The notes: generated by a model not told the origin, from the sequence alone. A stretch of DNA of 64,000 bases from Neopararhizobium haloflavum (GCF_002750855.1 NZ_NWUC01000007.1:1-64000), one strand, 5' to 3'; positions 16,624 through 26,603 are shown, counted from the first letter of the stretch. Program-made: numbers and translations.

Positions 16624-19600
16624 TCACTGCGCGGCGATCGCCTCGGGCTTGGTGCTTCGGCCGTAAACGGCGACGAAGCTTCTGCGGATATCGTCGCCGA
16701 TTCCGACCAGGGCGGGCACGAGAAACAGAACGAGCGCGGTCGAGAAAGCAAGACCGAACACGATCGTCACCGCCATGGGGACGAGGAACTGAGCCTGCAC
16801 GCTCGTCTCGTAGATCAGCGGGCCAAGGCCACCCATCGTCGTCAGCGACGTCAACAGCACAGCCCGGAACCGGTCGCGGCTTGCACCGATCGCCGCTTCG
16901 GCGATGGTGTCGCCTGTTTGCTGGCGCTCTTCCATGCGGCTGACGAGAATGATGGAATCGTTGACGAGGATGCCGCCAAGCCCGAGCAGACCGATCATCG
17001 ACATGATGGTAAGCGGGAACCCCAGCAACCAATGTCCGAAGACGGCTCCGACGAGACCGAACGGAATGATCATCATGACCGCGATCGGCCGCCAGTAGCT
17101 GGCGAAGACCCACGCCAGCACGATGTAGATCACGCTGAGCGCGGCGATCGTCGCAATCGTCAGGTCTGAAAAGGCTTCGGCCTGTTCCTCGGCGCGGCCA
17201 CCGAACGTGTAGGTCACGCCGTGGCGCGCAGCGATCAGGTCGAGTTGCCCGGAAGCCGTGGCTTGATCGATCACGCCGTCCGGTGTCGTGGCCGAAAGGT
17301 CGACGTCCCCTGTCACTGAAAGCGTGGATTGCCCGTCACGGCGCCGGATCGAGGAAAAGCCCTGCCGTTCGGAAAGCTCCACGACTTCCGACAAGGGCAC
17401 GTAGGTCCCCTCCTCGTTCCTCAGCTCGAAATTGCGGATGGCGCCCGACCCTTCGTCGCGCATCGTCTGCGAGATGCGCACCGTCACCTCGTCGTCGCCC
17501 CGCGCGAAGCGGAACGGCACGGCACCCTGGAAGGCATTGCGGATCTGGCGGCCCACCTCCTCGACGCTGAAGCCGAGAGCGACGCCGCGCTCCGTCAGTT
17601 CCATGACAAGCTCCGGCTTGCCGTAAGGCAGGTCGTCTTCAACGCCGCTGACCCCCGGCAGTGTGTCGAGTAACGCTATCACGTCCTGCGACGCTGCCTT
17701 CAAGGCGCCGATCCGATCGCCCTGGAGACGGATCTCGATATCGCGGCCCTGGGGACCGCCACGCATCTGGAAGACGGCGAAACGGCGGATCCCGGCGATG
17801 TCGGGCACGGCATCTTCCCACGTCTCGACGATCTCCGGCGTTCGCACCTGCCTGGTCTCCGACGTCGTCAGTTGGACGTCGATACGCGCGGTCGTATTGC
17901 CGCTGCGCCCCGAGGCGCCAAGTGTCGTGAAAGTCGCGTCAATGAGATCGCCTTTACTGGCCAGAGACTCCTCGGCCCGGCGCAAAGCGTCCTCGACCCG
18001 CGCGATCGCCGCCACGGCCTCGTCCTCGGGCAACCCGGCGTTGAAGACGATGCTGCCGGTAATGCTTTCCGCTTCGGGGGACTCGAAGAAGACGAAATCG
18101 ACGTGCTGGCCACGCAGCAGACCGACCGCAAAAATCATTCCCATGCCTACCGCGAGGGAAACGGTGACGTACCGCCAGCGATAGGCAAGGCGCACGGCGC
18201 GATCGAACGGGCCGTTGCGAAACCGGTCGAATGTCTGGTCGAACACCCGCCGGAACCGGCTCTTGTGACGTTGCCCCCGTCCGGCCGCCTCCCCGCGATG
18301 ATGGCTGGACTTGCCAAGGCGCAGGAGCGCGTATTCGATGATCGTGGCAATGGCCAGCCCGGCGCCGGCGACCATCAGCGCGCCGGCAAATGGCGGCATT
18401 CCGGCGAGCACATGCGCCACCGAAGCGAGCAGCGAACCGCCGTCTCCTTCGATATCGCCGGGCCGGCCGATCACGACAGCCACCAGAAGCGAAACAGTCA
18501 GCGCGATGAAGAATTGGCGCCAGTACGACCATCGCGGTCCCCGCGCCCGCCCCAGGGAATGGGCAAGGTGTCCCGGCAGGACGAAGAAGCATTCAACGAG
18601 GCTGGCGATCAGGACCGCGATGACGACGAGCGGCAGCGCGCCCATCATCTGGCCGATCGAGCCGCCGAGGATCATGATCGGTGCGAACGCGGCAAGCGTC
18701 GTGATCATGGCAGCCAGGATCGGCGTCGTCATCATTCCAACGCCGTTCTCCGCCGCCGTGAGCGGATCGTCGCCCATTTCCAGGCGGGTGTTGGTGTGCT
18801 CGCCGACGACGATCGCATCGTCAACGATCACGCCGAGCATCATGATCAGCGCGAAGATCGTGATCATGTTGATCGACTGGCCCGACACATACATCAGTCC
18901 GACCGTCGCCAGGATGGCGACAGGGATGCCCATTGCGACCCACAGCGCGACACGGGCGTCGAGAAAGAGGAAAAGCACGAGCAGCACGACGGCCAGGCCA
19001 CCAATGCCGTTTTCTATCAGAAGCCAGATCCGTTCCTCCAGCGCGTCCGAGGCAACGTCGTAGGTTTCCAGCTCGATGGTGGGCGGCAATTGCTGACGGA
19101 TCTCAGCGAGGTACTCTTTCAGGATTGCGGCGGTTTCCAGGGTATCGGCTGTCGCCGCACGCTGGATTTCCAGTTCGATCGCCGTCGTGCCGGCCGAAAA
19201 ACCCCGATCGGCGTCGCTGTCGTAACCGCCGGAAATGGCGGCGATGTCATCGAGCGTAATGCGCTCGCCGCTGGCGAATGTACGAACCCCGAGCGCACCC
19301 AATGAATCCGGCGTCTCGCGCTCGGCAAGCAGGCGCACCTGGTGTTCGACGCTGCCCTCGATATTGCCCGACGGCACATCGCGGCTATTGGCGGCGACCG
19401 TTTGCGACACTTCGTCGATCGTCATGCCGAGACGTCGCAGCGAGCGCTCCGGGATGTCGACTGCGATCTCAGGTGCCCGCAAGCCGGTGAAATCGATCTT
19501 GTCGATTCCCCGATCGACGAGATCGTCACGGATGCGCTTGGCCCAGTCGCGCTTCAAGCTCTCAGATGCCGTTCCGCCCACGGAAATCTTGGCGACACCC

Positions 19601-20058
19601 TCGAAGAACTGGGCGCGTGTGATGCGTGGCGTCTCCACTTCCGAGGGCAGATTCGAAACACCGCGAACGGCTGTCTCGACCTCCGCCAGAGCGCGCTGCA
19701 TGTCGGCTCCCTCGGAGAACTCGAGGCGGATCGAGCCGGACCCTTCGCTTGCCGTCGAAGTCATCTCGTCGACGCCGTCGATGTATCGCACCGCAGGCTC
19801 CACCACGGCGAGCACATTCGTCTCGACGTCCTCCGCACTGGCGCCCGGCCAGCTCAGCGAAACATTGATGTTGGGTTGCTCCACCGACGGGAAGAACTGC
19901 GTGTTGATCTGTCCGAGGCTGAAAATCCCGAAAAGGATCATCAGCATCATCAGCATGTTGGCGGCATTGGGGTGGCGCACGAACGTGCCGAGCAAGCCGC
20001 CGCGGCGCACCGCCTCGACACGTTTCGCCATGGATTGACGCAAGGGGAGACGGGCCAT
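16624..20058 (-). CDS. RND family efflux permease (HAE1-type)
   Basis: A 1144-residue inner-membrane proton-driven exporter. The N-terminus has MLMMLMILFGIFSLGQINTQ followed by the porter domain (FPSVEQPNINVSLSWPGASAEDVE). TM4 carries the acidic relay residues (MLGVIVDDAIVVGE), and the C-terminal half repeats this (GLGGILVNDSIILVSRMEERQ). Between the first TM block and the second porter domain is an insertion of about 90 residues with two extra hydrophobic segments, which makes it about 100 residues longer than AcrB. The ATG at 20058 follows the membrane fusion protein gene by four bases. No outer-membrane channel gene is adjacent, so it probably recruits a shared TolC. Confidence 0.92.
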   Translation of the reverse strand: MARLPLRQSMAKRVEAVRRGGLLGTFVRHPNAANMLMMLMILFGIFSLGQINTQFFPSVEQPNINVSLSWPGASAEDVETNVLAVVEPAVRYIDGVDEMTSTASEGSGSIRLEFSEGADMQRALAEVETAVRGVSNLPSEVETPRITRAQFFEGVAKISVGGTASESLKRDWAKRIRDDLVDRGIDKIDFTGLRAPEIAVDIPERSLRRLGMTIDEVSQTVAANSRDVPSGNIEGSVEHQVRLLAERETPDSLGALGVRTFASGERITLDDIAAISGGYDSDADRGFSAGTTAIELEIQRAATADTLETAAILKEYLAEIRQQLPPTIELETYDVASDALEERIWLLIENGIGGLAVVLLVLFLFLDARVALWVAMGIPVAILATVGLMYVSGQSINMITIFALIMMLGVIVDDAIVVGEHTNTRLEMGDDPLTAAENGVGMMTTPILAAMITTLAAFAPIMILGGSIGQMMGALPLVVIAVLIASLVECFFVLPGHLAHSLGRARGPRWSYWRQFFIALTVSLLVAVVIGRPGDIEGDGGSLLASVAHVLAGMPPFAGALMVAGAGLAIATIIEYALLRLGKSSHHRGEAAGRGQRHKSRFRRVFDQTFDRFRNGPFDRAVRLAYRWRYVTVSLAVGMGMIFAVGLLRGQHVDFVFFESPEAESITGSIVFNAGLPEDEAVAAIARVEDALRRAEESLASKGDLIDATFTTLGASGRSGNTTARIDVQLTTSETRQVRTPEIVETWEDAVPDIAGIRRFAVFQMRGGPQGRDIEIRLQGDRIGALKAASQDVIALLDTLPGVSGVEDDLPYGKPELVMELTERGVALGFSVEEVGRQIRNAFQGAVPFRFARGDDEVTVRISQTMRDEGSGAIRNFELRNEEGTYVPLSEVVELSERQGFSSIRRRDGQSTLSVTGDVDLSATTPDGVIDQATASGQLDLIAARHGVTYTFGGRAEEQAEAFSDLTIATIAALSVIYIVLAWVFASYWRPIAVMMIIPFGLVGAVFGHWLLGFPLTIMSMIGLLGLGGILVNDSIILVSRMEERQQTGDTIAEAAIGASRDRFRAVLLTSLTTMGGLGPLIYETSVQAQFLVPMAVTIVFGLAFSTALVLFLVPALVGIGDDIRRSFVAVYGRSTKPEAIAAQ

Positions 20059-20062
20059 CGGA

Positions 20063-21505
20063 TCAGCCTCCGAATGCGCGCATCGACGCCCGTCGGCCTG
20101 GTCCTGGCGACCCGCGATCGCCGGCATCGCCGTGCGCCTTGTCCTCGCGCGCTGCCGCCGTGGGTGACGTATCCCCAGCGATGCGCACCGGCAGACCATC
20201 ATCAGCCTCTGTCAGGCGCGTGGTCAGGACCTGCTCGCCGTCTTCGACCGCGCCGGCCACCAGCACCTGGTCGCCGTCATGGGCCTTCACCTCGACTTCG
20301 CGCCGTGAAAGTGCGCCGTCGACGATCACGAAGACATGGTCGCCATCATAAAGGGCACTCTCCGGCAGCCGCAGCGTGTCGGTGTAGAGCCGATCTGGCA
20401 ACGAGATTCCGAGAAAGGCTCCCGGGCGCAAGGCGACGGCGTCCGCGCCGGGCTGCAGGCTAGCGAAGATCTCGATCCCGCCACGGTCGGAGGCGACGGT
20501 CGCGCCGAGACGATCGATCGTGCCACCATAGCGATACGTGCTGCTGCCGACGTTCCATTCGGCCTCGATGGGTCGCCCGATCAAAGGCTCATCCTCGGCG
20601 ACGATGCGGCCGTACTGCGCATCGGTGAGCGTAAAGCGCGCCTCAAGCGCCTGATCGTCGTAAATGGATGCGAGGATGTCGCCGCTTCCCGCCGTGCGGC
20701 CCGCTTCCGCCGAAGCGGCACTGACCACGCCGGAAATCGGGGCGGTGATCCTCGTGCTGGCAAGGTCCCGCTCGGCCTGGCGCACGAGCCATTCCAGACG
20801 CTCTATGTTCGCTTCCTGCTGCGCACGCTGGGCTTCCTCGACGACGAGAGCGTTGCGGCTCTGACTGACGGCCTGCTGGCGCTGGGAAACAACAAGGCGC
20901 CGCTCGTCGATCGTCTGCTGTGTCGCCGCGCCTCGCTCGCTGAGCGACCGGGCGCGCGTCAGATCGCTCTCCGCGATTTCGAGCTGGAGCTCTGCGGCCT
21001 GGAGCTGATCGTTTTCGGCCGCGATCCGTGCCTCGATCTCACGCAGCGCCGCCTCGGCCTGAGCGAGGTTGGCGCGCGCTTCCGTCAGCGCACCCTCATA
21101 GGCGAAGGGATCGATAGCGAGAATGAAATCGCCGGCCTCGATCCGCTCACCCACCTTCAGCTGCGGATTGACGTCGACGATCTCACCGGTCACCTGCGGA
21201 CGCAGGTCGACGGCACGGCCCGCCACGACATCACCGTAGAGCGAGATTTGCGGCCGATGATCTGCGCGCTCGGCGCTGACCGCTTCGACCGCATAGACTG
21301 TCGGCTCGAACACGCGCGGCTGCCGTTCGGGCCGAGCCGCGATGACTTCGTTCATTACGGCATAAGAGCCTGCCAGGACGACCAGCATCAACATCGCCTG
21401 CAGGCCGATGCGCGCTGCTTTCACGCCGTAGGCACGAGACTCCTGCCGATGGCGGGCGTCTTCCACAGTGACGAGTTCGGAATCCTGTCGGGGAGACATG
21501 TTCAT
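20063..21505 (-). CDS. RND efflux periplasmic adaptor (membrane fusion protein)
   Basis: A 480-residue adaptor with one N-terminal membrane anchor (about 31-52), a lipoyl/barrel domain (VTGEIVDVNPQLKVGERIEAGDFILAIDP), a long alpha-helical hairpin rich in Ala, Glu and Gln (about 145-235), then the second lipoyl half (ITAPISGVVSAASAEAGRT) and beta-barrel. It links the RND permease to an outer-membrane channel. It is the first gene of a two-gene operon with the permease. The C-terminal 40 residues are charged and probably disordered. No local repressor gene is visible. Confidence 0.9.
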   Translation of the reverse strand: MNMSPRQDSELVTVEDARHRQESRAYGVKAARIGLQAMLMLVVLAGSYAVMNEVIAARPERQPRVFEPTVYAVEAVSAERADHRPQISLYGDVVAGRAVDLRPQVTGEIVDVNPQLKVGERIEAGDFILAIDPFAYEGALTEARANLAQAEAALREIEARIAAENDQLQAAELQLEIAESDLTRARSLSERGAATQQTIDERRLVVSQRQQAVSQSRNALVVEEAQRAQQEANIERLEWLVRQAERDLASTRITAPISGVVSAASAEAGRTAGSGDILASIYDDQALEARFTLTDAQYGRIVAEDEPLIGRPIEAEWNVGSSTYRYGGTIDRLGATVASDRGGIEIFASLQPGADAVALRPGAFLGISLPDRLYTDTLRLPESALYDGDHVFVIVDGALSRREVEVKAHDGDQVLVAGAVEDGEQVLTTRLTEADDGLPVRIAGDTSPTAAAREDKAHGDAGDRGSPGPGRRASMRAFGG

Positions 21506-21706
21506 GCGCGGGGCACCTCAAAAGGTCATCGTCTGGGATAGACGCAAGGCCCGCTGTTTTTTCGCGTTGTCCTTGCGAACACCGCCATCCGACCGACGTC
21601 CCCGGCGCACGGCTGCAACATTCACCTATCGAGATGCCGCATGCCGACCTCGAAGGCAAATTAAAGTTTTGTCATGTCGCGGCCAGGGGCCGATGGATGA
21701 CGCAGA

Positions 21707-22747
21707 TCAGTGCGACTGTGCGCCGTTGGGCTGCGCAGCAGTGCCAGCCTGCTTTTCTCCGACCTCATCCGGGGAGAACGTATATTCCGTGGAGCAGAAC
21801 TCGCAGGTGACCGCGATCCGACCATCTTCGACACTTGCATCCACCTCTTCCTCGGTGAAATTGTCGAGAACAGCCTTGATCTTCTCGCGCGAGCACGAGC
21901 AGCGGTCGAAAACCGGTGCCGGTTCGAAAACGCGCACGCCGCGTTCGTGGAAGAGCCGGAACAACAGGCGTTCCGGTCCAACCTGCGGGTCCGTCAACTC
22001 GTCGGCGTCGACACTGGAGACCATCGTCGACGCTTCGACCCATGCGTCGTCGTCCTCGAATTCCATCTCCTCGAAGTCTTCGGGAACATCGCCGCCCGGC
22101 AGATCGCCTTGCCGCATGCGCTCCGGCGCGTCGGGCAGGAACTGCACGATCACACCGCCCGCCCGCCAGTGATGCTGGGTCTCGCCCTGGCTGTCACGCT
22201 CGTAGAGTTGGGCAACGGAGAGACGGACCTTCGTCGGAATCTGCTCCGACTGCCGGAAATAGGCGCCGGCAATCTCTTCCAGCGTCGCGCCATCCATTTC
22301 CACGATGCCCTGATAGCGCTGCATATAGGCGCCCTGGTCGATCGTGAAGGCGAGCACGCCCTTGCCAAGGAGCTCATGCGGCTCCAGCCGGTTCTTCGCC
22401 ACCGCTTCTGCCAATGCCTGGTCATCATAACGCGCATAAGCCCTGACCGCGTCGGGCGACGTGAAATCGGCGACAAGCAGGTCCACCGGGCCATCGCCCT
22501 GCGTCTGGACGATGAACTTTCCATCGAATTTGAGCGAGGTGCCAAGCAGCACCGTCAGCGTCACGGCTTCGGCCAGAAGCCGCGCCACCGGTTCGGGGTA
22601 GTCGTGGCGGGCCATGATGGTATCGAGCATCGGCCCGAGCTGCACGGCACGACCCCTGGCGTCGAGGGTCTCGACATGGAACGGCAGGACATGATCGTCG
22701 CCGGCATAGTCGAATTCACCCAGTCTGGGGCTATCGTCATTCATCAC
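21707..22747 (-). CDS. hslO: Hsp33 redox-activated holdase chaperone
   Basis: A cytosolic chaperone that protects proteins during oxidative stress. The four zinc-binding cysteines sit in the C-terminal redox switch: CxC at 283 and 285 (DRCSCSRE) and CxxC at 315 and 318 (CEFCSTEY). The 346-residue length is somewhat longer than E. coli Hsp33 (about 290) because of an acidic insertion near 210-245 (MEFEDDDAWVEAS), usual in alphaproteobacteria. It lies downstream of argF in the same direction, the rhizobial argD-argF-hslO order. Confidence 0.95.
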   Translation of the reverse strand: MMNDDSPRLGEFDYAGDDHVLPFHVETLDARGRAVQLGPMLDTIMARHDYPEPVARLLAEAVTLTVLLGTSLKFDGKFIVQTQGDGPVDLLVADFTSPDAVRAYARYDDQALAEAVAKNRLEPHELLGKGVLAFTIDQGAYMQRYQGIVEMDGATLEEIAGAYFRQSEQIPTKVRLSVAQLYERDSQGETQHHWRAGGVIVQFLPDAPERMRQGDLPGGDVPEDFEEMEFEDDDAWVEASTMVSSVDADELTDPQVGPERLLFRLFHERGVRVFEPAPVFDRCSCSREKIKAVLDNFTEEEVDASVEDGRIAVTCEFCSTEYTFSPDEVGEKQAGTAAQPNGAQSH

Positions 22748-22828
22748 AAATGGCTCCGGGAGATTGGGACGCGATCAGGCGCGCCCCGAGACTTCTTGCC
22801 CCGTATCTAGGATCGCATCCCTTGGTAA

Positions 22829-23752
22829 TCAAACGCCCATGCACCAGGCGAGAATGGCCTTTTGCGCATGCAGCCGGTTTTCGGCCTCGTCGAAAACGAC
22901 CGATTGGGCACCGTCGATGACGCCGTCCGTCACCTCTTCGCCGCGATGGGCCGGCAAACAGTGCATGAAGAGCGCATCGGGGTTGGCCTTGGCCATCAAC
23001 GCCTCGTTCACCTGGAAGGGTTGAAAGACATTGTGCCCGCGCGCCCGATGCTCCTGCCCCATGGAATACCAGGTGTCCGTCACGACGCAGTCCGCACCGG
23101 ACACGGCTTCTTCCGGGTCGTTCGTCACGAGCACCGTTCCACCATTGGCCCTGGCCCACTCGATGTATTTGCCGGCCGGCTCAGATCCTTCCGGAACGGC
23201 GATATTCATCCGGTATCCGAACCGCGCCGACCCTTCCACAAGCGAGTGGAGCACGTTGTTGCCATCGCCGGACCAGGCGATCGTCTTGCCCGCAATCGGC
23301 CCGCGATGCTCTTCGAACGTCATGATGTCCGCCATGATCTGACATGGATGCGTGTCGTCGGTAAGCGCATTGATCACGGGAACGGTCGCATGGTCGGCAA
23401 GTTCGATGAGCCGGCTGTGCTCCGTGGTACGGATCATGATGATGTCGACATAGCGTGAGAGGACCTTGGCCGTGTCGGCGATCGTCTCGGCGCGCCCGAG
23501 CTGCATTTCCGTGCCGGACAGAAACAGCGTCTCGCCGCCGAGTTGGCGCATGCCGACATCGAACGAAACGCGCGTGCGCGTCGACGGCTTCTCGAAGATC
23601 ATGGCGAGCATCTTCCCGGCAAGCGGCTTGTCGGCCGTGCCCTCGCGCAGCGCGCTCTTGGTTCGATGCGCCCCGTCCATGATCGTTCGCAGCGTATCCG
23701 CCGGCATCGTGGAGAGATCGATGAAATGGCGTGGCTTGCCGTTGACGCTCAT
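22829..23752 (-). CDS. argF: Ornithine carbamoyltransferase
   Basis: It catalyses carbamoyl phosphate plus ornithine to citrulline in arginine synthesis. [13 protein letters not shown] carries the carbamoyl-phosphate-binding STRTR motif, [10 protein letters not shown] the HPCQ motif, and [12 protein letters not shown] the catalytic Cys region. Length is 307 residues, normal. The ATG at 23752 has GAGGAAA seven bases upstream; an ATG five codons earlier is less likely. It follows argD by 29 bases and is presumably co-transcribed with it. Confidence 0.97.
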   Translation of the reverse strand: MSVNGKPRHFIDLSTMPADTLRTIMDGAHRTKSALREGTADKPLAGKMLAMIFEKPSTRTRVSFDVGMRQLGGETLFLSGTEMQLGRAETIADTAKVLSRYVDIIMIRTTEHSRLIELADHATVPVINALTDDTHPCQIMADIMTFEEHRGPIAGKTIAWSGDGNNVLHSLVEGSARFGYRMNIAVPEGSEPAGKYIEWARANGGTVLVTNDPEEAVSGADCVVTDTWYSMGQEHRARGHNVFQPFQVNEALMAKANPDALFMHCLPAHRGEEVTDGVIDGAQSVVFDEAENRLHAQKAILAWCMGV

Positions 23753-23781
23753 TGAACTTTTCCTCAAACCCTGCAGCCGCC

Positions 23782-24978
23782 TCAGGCGGATATCGCTTTC
23801 TTCGACGAGGAGAGCCGCGCCGCGGCCGCCTCGATACGCGCCAGCCCCTCGCGCGCTTCTTCGACGCTCGTTGTCAGCGGCGGCAAAAGCCGCACCACAT
23901 TGTCGCCCGCCGGAACACTCAGCATGTGTTCCGCGCGCATTGCGCCGACAAGCTCGGTGTTGGGCATGACCGTTCGGATACCGATCATCAGTCCCCGGCC
24001 CCTTATCTCATCGATAACATCCGGATAACGGTCCTGGATTGCGGCCAGGCCCTGCTTCATCACCAGCGCCACGTCCCTCACATGATCGAGAAAACCATCC
24101 TCGAGGATGACATCGAGCACCGCGTTGCCGACAGCCATGGCCAGCGGATTGCCCCCATAGGTAGAGCCATGCGTGCCGGCGACCATGCCGGACGCGGCCT
24201 CTTCGGTCGCGAGGCAGACGCCAAGCGGAAAACCACCGCCGATCCCCTTGGCGACAGCCATGATGTCGGGTGTGATGCCCGCCCACTCATGGGCGAAGAG
24301 CTTGCCGGTGCGCCCGACGCCCGACTGCACTTCATCCAGGACAAGCAATATGCCCGCATCGTCGCAGAGCTGTCGGATGGCACGCAGACGCTCGTCTGGA
24401 ATCGGCCGGATGCCGCCCTCGCCCTGGAGCGGTTCGATCAGGAGCGCCGCCGTCTCTTCGGTGATCGCCGCTTTCAGCGCCGCATCGTCGTCGTACGGCA
24501 CCTGATCGAATCCCTCGACCTTCGGTCCGAAGCCTTCCAGATATTTCGCCTGGCCGCCGGCAGCGATGGTTGCAAGCGTGCGGCCGTGAAACGCCCCTTC
24601 GAATGTGATGATGCGAAACCGTCCCGTATCGCCGCGGCTGTGGTGATAGCGCCGCGCCGTCTTGATGGCGCATTCCAACGCTTCGGCGCCCGAATTGGTA
24701 AAGAACGCACGATCGGCGAAGGTTGCCTCGGTCAGCCGCCTGGCCAGTTCCTCCTGGCCGGGGATGTCGTAGAGGTTTGAGAGATGCCAGAGCTTGTCGG
24801 CCTGCGTCTTCAGGGCCTCAACGAGATGCGGGTGAGCATGCCCGAGCGAATTGACAGCGATACCGGCAGCGAAATCGAGATAGCGCGTGCCATCTTCCGT
24901 GGTCAGCCAGACCCCTTCGCCGCGTTCGAAGCGGATCGGTGCGCGAACGTAGGTTTCATAAAGCGACACCGAACTCAT
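23782..24978 (-). CDS. argD: Acetylornithine aminotransferase
   Basis: A class III PLP aminotransferase of 398 residues converting N-acetylglutamate semialdehyde to N-acetylornithine. Conserved parts are [43 protein letters not shown] and [12 protein letters not shown], where the Lys binds PLP. The ATG at 24978 ([10 protein letters not shown]) matches the start of rhizobial homologues. First gene of argD-argF-hslO. A minus-strand terminator-like hairpin sits about 85-110 bases upstream of the start. Confidence 0.95.
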   Translation of the reverse strand: MSSVSLYETYVRAPIRFERGEGVWLTTEDGTRYLDFAAGIAVNSLGHAHPHLVEALKTQADKLWHLSNLYDIPGQEELARRLTEATFADRAFFTNSGAEALECAIKTARRYHHSRGDTGRFRIITFEGAFHGRTLATIAAGGQAKYLEGFGPKVEGFDQVPYDDDAALKAAITEETAALLIEPLQGEGGIRPIPDERLRAIRQLCDDAGILLVLDEVQSGVGRTGKLFAHEWAGITPDIMAVAKGIGGGFPLGVCLATEEAASGMVAGTHGSTYGGNPLAMAVGNAVLDVILEDGFLDHVRDVALVMKQGLAAIQDRYPDVIDEIRGRGLMIGIRTVMPNTELVGAMRAEHMLSVPAGDNVVRLLPPLTTSVEEAREGLARIEAAAARLSSSKKAISA

Positions 24979-25061
24979 GACAGCGATACTCCCCTTGAAC
25001 GGCCGGCCTCCCGACAGACGACCTTTGGCGATCGAGGGCCCGCGCGGCATTCGTGATGGCC

Positions 25062-25090
25062 GAAAAATGAAAAGCCGCCCACGGGGCGGC
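25062..25090 (-). terminator. Terminator-like hairpin in the argD leader region
   Basis: On the minus strand GCCGCCC (25090-25084) pairs with GGGCGGC (25080-25074) over a three-base loop and is followed by TTTT-CA-TTTTT. Genes on this strand begin only at 24978, so it either ends a small untranslated transcript from the argD-gcrA gap or attenuates argD transcription. Confidence 0.6.
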
Positions 25091-25200
25091 TCGCGCGCAC
25101 TATTCCTCGATTATCGCTTGACTGTCAAGAAATCGACGCGGACGAAGGCACGCGTCCGACCAGCGGCGAAACCGGCAAGTTGGGGAAAACTCCAAAAAGC

Positions 25201-25349
25201 GATTCGGCTGATTCCAGGGACTCTTGTCACGGAGTCAGCCGCCCATTAAGTTGAATAACAGCACTAGACTGCATGCGGCGGACCTAGTCACCCAATAGTA
25301 TTGATGCGCTGCGGCGCGGGGATTACTCCGCGTCAGCGCGAACGGATTC
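25201..25349. promoter_or_regulatory. Cluster of GANTC (CcrM) methylation sites upstream of gcrA
   Basis: GANTC occurs at 25201-25205, 25210-25214, 25219-25223 and 25232-25236, four sites in 36 bases, and again at 25345-25349, 35 bases before the gcrA start. The second and third sites begin nine bases after the one before. GcrA acts at CcrM-methylated promoters in Caulobacter, so methylation-dependent control of this promoter region is plausible. Confidence 0.6.
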
Positions 25350-25383
25350 TGCTGCGCCTGTCGTCAATCTTGGAGTTTCGGAC

Positions 25384-25896
25384 ATGAATTGGACAGACGA
25401 ACGCGTGGAAAAGCTTACGAAACTCTGGGCGGACGGCCTGAGTGCGAGCCAGATCGCGGCACAACTTGGTGGTGTCACGCGCAATGCTGTGATCGGCAAG
25501 GTGCACCGTCTCAACCTGCCCGGCCGGGCAAAGTCCGGCGGCACGGCGGCCCCCCGCGCCAAACGGCCGGCACCCGCTGCGCGGCCAGCCTCAAACTTCA
25601 ACGCACGGCCTGCGGCCCCGCGTCCTTCTCGCGGCGGTGCAGCGCCCGCACTGCGCGAGGACGTTGCCTACGAGCCTGTTCAGCATGCAAACCTGAACAG
25701 CGACGTGGTCGTGCCCATTTCCCGCAAGCTGGCGTTGACGGAATTGACGGAGCGCACCTGCAAATGGCCGGTGGGCGATCCGATGCAGGAAGATTTCCAC
25801 TTCTGCGGCAACGACTCCGGCGAGCACACACCGTATTGCCAGTACCACGCCCGGCTGGCCTTCCAGCCTTCGGCGGAACGGCGCCGGGCGCGCTGA
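25384..25896 (+). CDS. gcrA: GcrA cell-cycle regulator
   Basis: An alphaproteobacterial regulator that binds sigma-70 RNA polymerase and activates promoters carrying methylated GANTC sites. The N-terminus MNWTDERVEKLTKLWADGLS starts the helix-turn-helix, continuing SQIAAQLGGVTRNAVIGKVHRLNLPGR. An Ala/Pro/Arg-rich linker (about 45-90) leads to the sigma-binding C-terminal domain with TERTCKWPVGDP and CQYHARLAFQPS. Length 170 is normal. It is convergent with phoB (15-base gap) and divergent from argD. Confidence 0.97.
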   Translation: MNWTDERVEKLTKLWADGLSASQIAAQLGGVTRNAVIGKVHRLNLPGRAKSGGTAAPRAKRPAPAARPASNFNARPAAPRPSRGGAAPALREDVAYEPVQHANLNSDVVVPISRKLALTELTERTCKWPVGDPMQEDFHFCGNDSGEHTPYCQYHARLAFQPSAERRRAR

Positions 25897-25911
25897 TGCG
25901 CCCGAAGCGGT

Positions 25912-26601
25912 TCAGGTTTCCAAAGCGTAGCCGGCACCGCGCACCGTACGGATGACATCGCGCATGTTGGCGACGTTGAGCGCCTTCCGCAGACGTCCGA
26001 CATGCACGTCGACCGTCCGCTCGTCGACATAGATATCGTGGCCCCAGACGCCGTCGAGCAATTGCGAGCGCGAATAGACCCGGCCCGGCGAGGTCATCAG
26101 GAATTCCAGCAGCTTGAACTCGGTTGGTCCCAGCCGGATCTCGCGGCCCTTGCGGTGAACGCGGTGCGTCTCGCGATCAAGTGATATGTCGCCGTTTTGC
26201 AGCAGGGAGGAAATCACCTCGGGCTTGGCCCGGCGCAACATCGCGCGCACCCGCGCCATGAGCTCCGGTGTCGAGAACGGCTTCACGACATAATCGTCGG
26301 CGCCCGTCGCGAGGCCTCGCACACGCTCGCTCTCTTCCGAGCGCGCTGTCAACATGATGATCGGTAGCCGCTCGGTCTCCGGCCGTGTGCGCAATCGGCG
26401 GCAGAGCTCGATGCCCGAAACGCCGGGCAGCATCCAGTCGAGGATCAGGAGATCCGGCACGCGCTCGCGCAGATGAACCTCCGCCTCGTCGCCGCGCAGC
26501 AGGGCATCCACTGCGTAACCTTCGGCTTCGAGATTGTATTTGAGGAGGATGCTCAGCGCTTCCTCGTCCTCGACAACGGCAATGCGGGGAACCATCGCCA
26601 T
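25912..26601 (-). CDS. phoB: Phosphate regulon response regulator PhoB
   Basis: An OmpR-type response regulator. The receiver domain has the acidic pocket VEDEEA, the phosphoacceptor Asp in LLILDWMLPG, and VVKPFS. The C-terminal winged helix runs from about 130 with LGPTEFKLLEFLMTSPGRVYSR and DERTVDVHVGRLRKAL. When phosphorylated by PhoR it binds Pho boxes such as that before pstS. It is the last gene of the pstSCAB-phoU-phoB series, two bases after phoU. An ATG two codons in (MVPRIA) is an alternative start. Confidence 0.95.
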   Translation of the reverse strand: MAMVPRIAVVEDEEALSILLKYNLEAEGYAVDALLRGDEAEVHLRERVPDLLILDWMLPGVSGIELCRRLRTRPETERLPIIMLTARSEESERVRGLATGADDYVVKPFSTPELMARVRAMLRRAKPEVISSLLQNGDISLDRETHRVHRKGREIRLGPTEFKLLEFLMTSPGRVYSRSQLLDGVWGHDIYVDERTVDVHVGRLRKALNVANMRDVIRTVRGAGYALET

Positions 26602-26603
26602 GG

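Noticed and set aside
17872-19305. A 477-codon plus-strand open frame inside the RND permease gene
   Set aside because: It is antisense to a clearly coding HAE1 permease, is rich in His, Arg and Asp as expected of a shadow frame in high-GC DNA, and has no family motif.
20336-21541. A 401-codon plus-strand frame opposite the membrane fusion protein
   Set aside because: Antisense shadow; the minus-strand frame has the lipoyl and hairpin domains of an RND adaptor.
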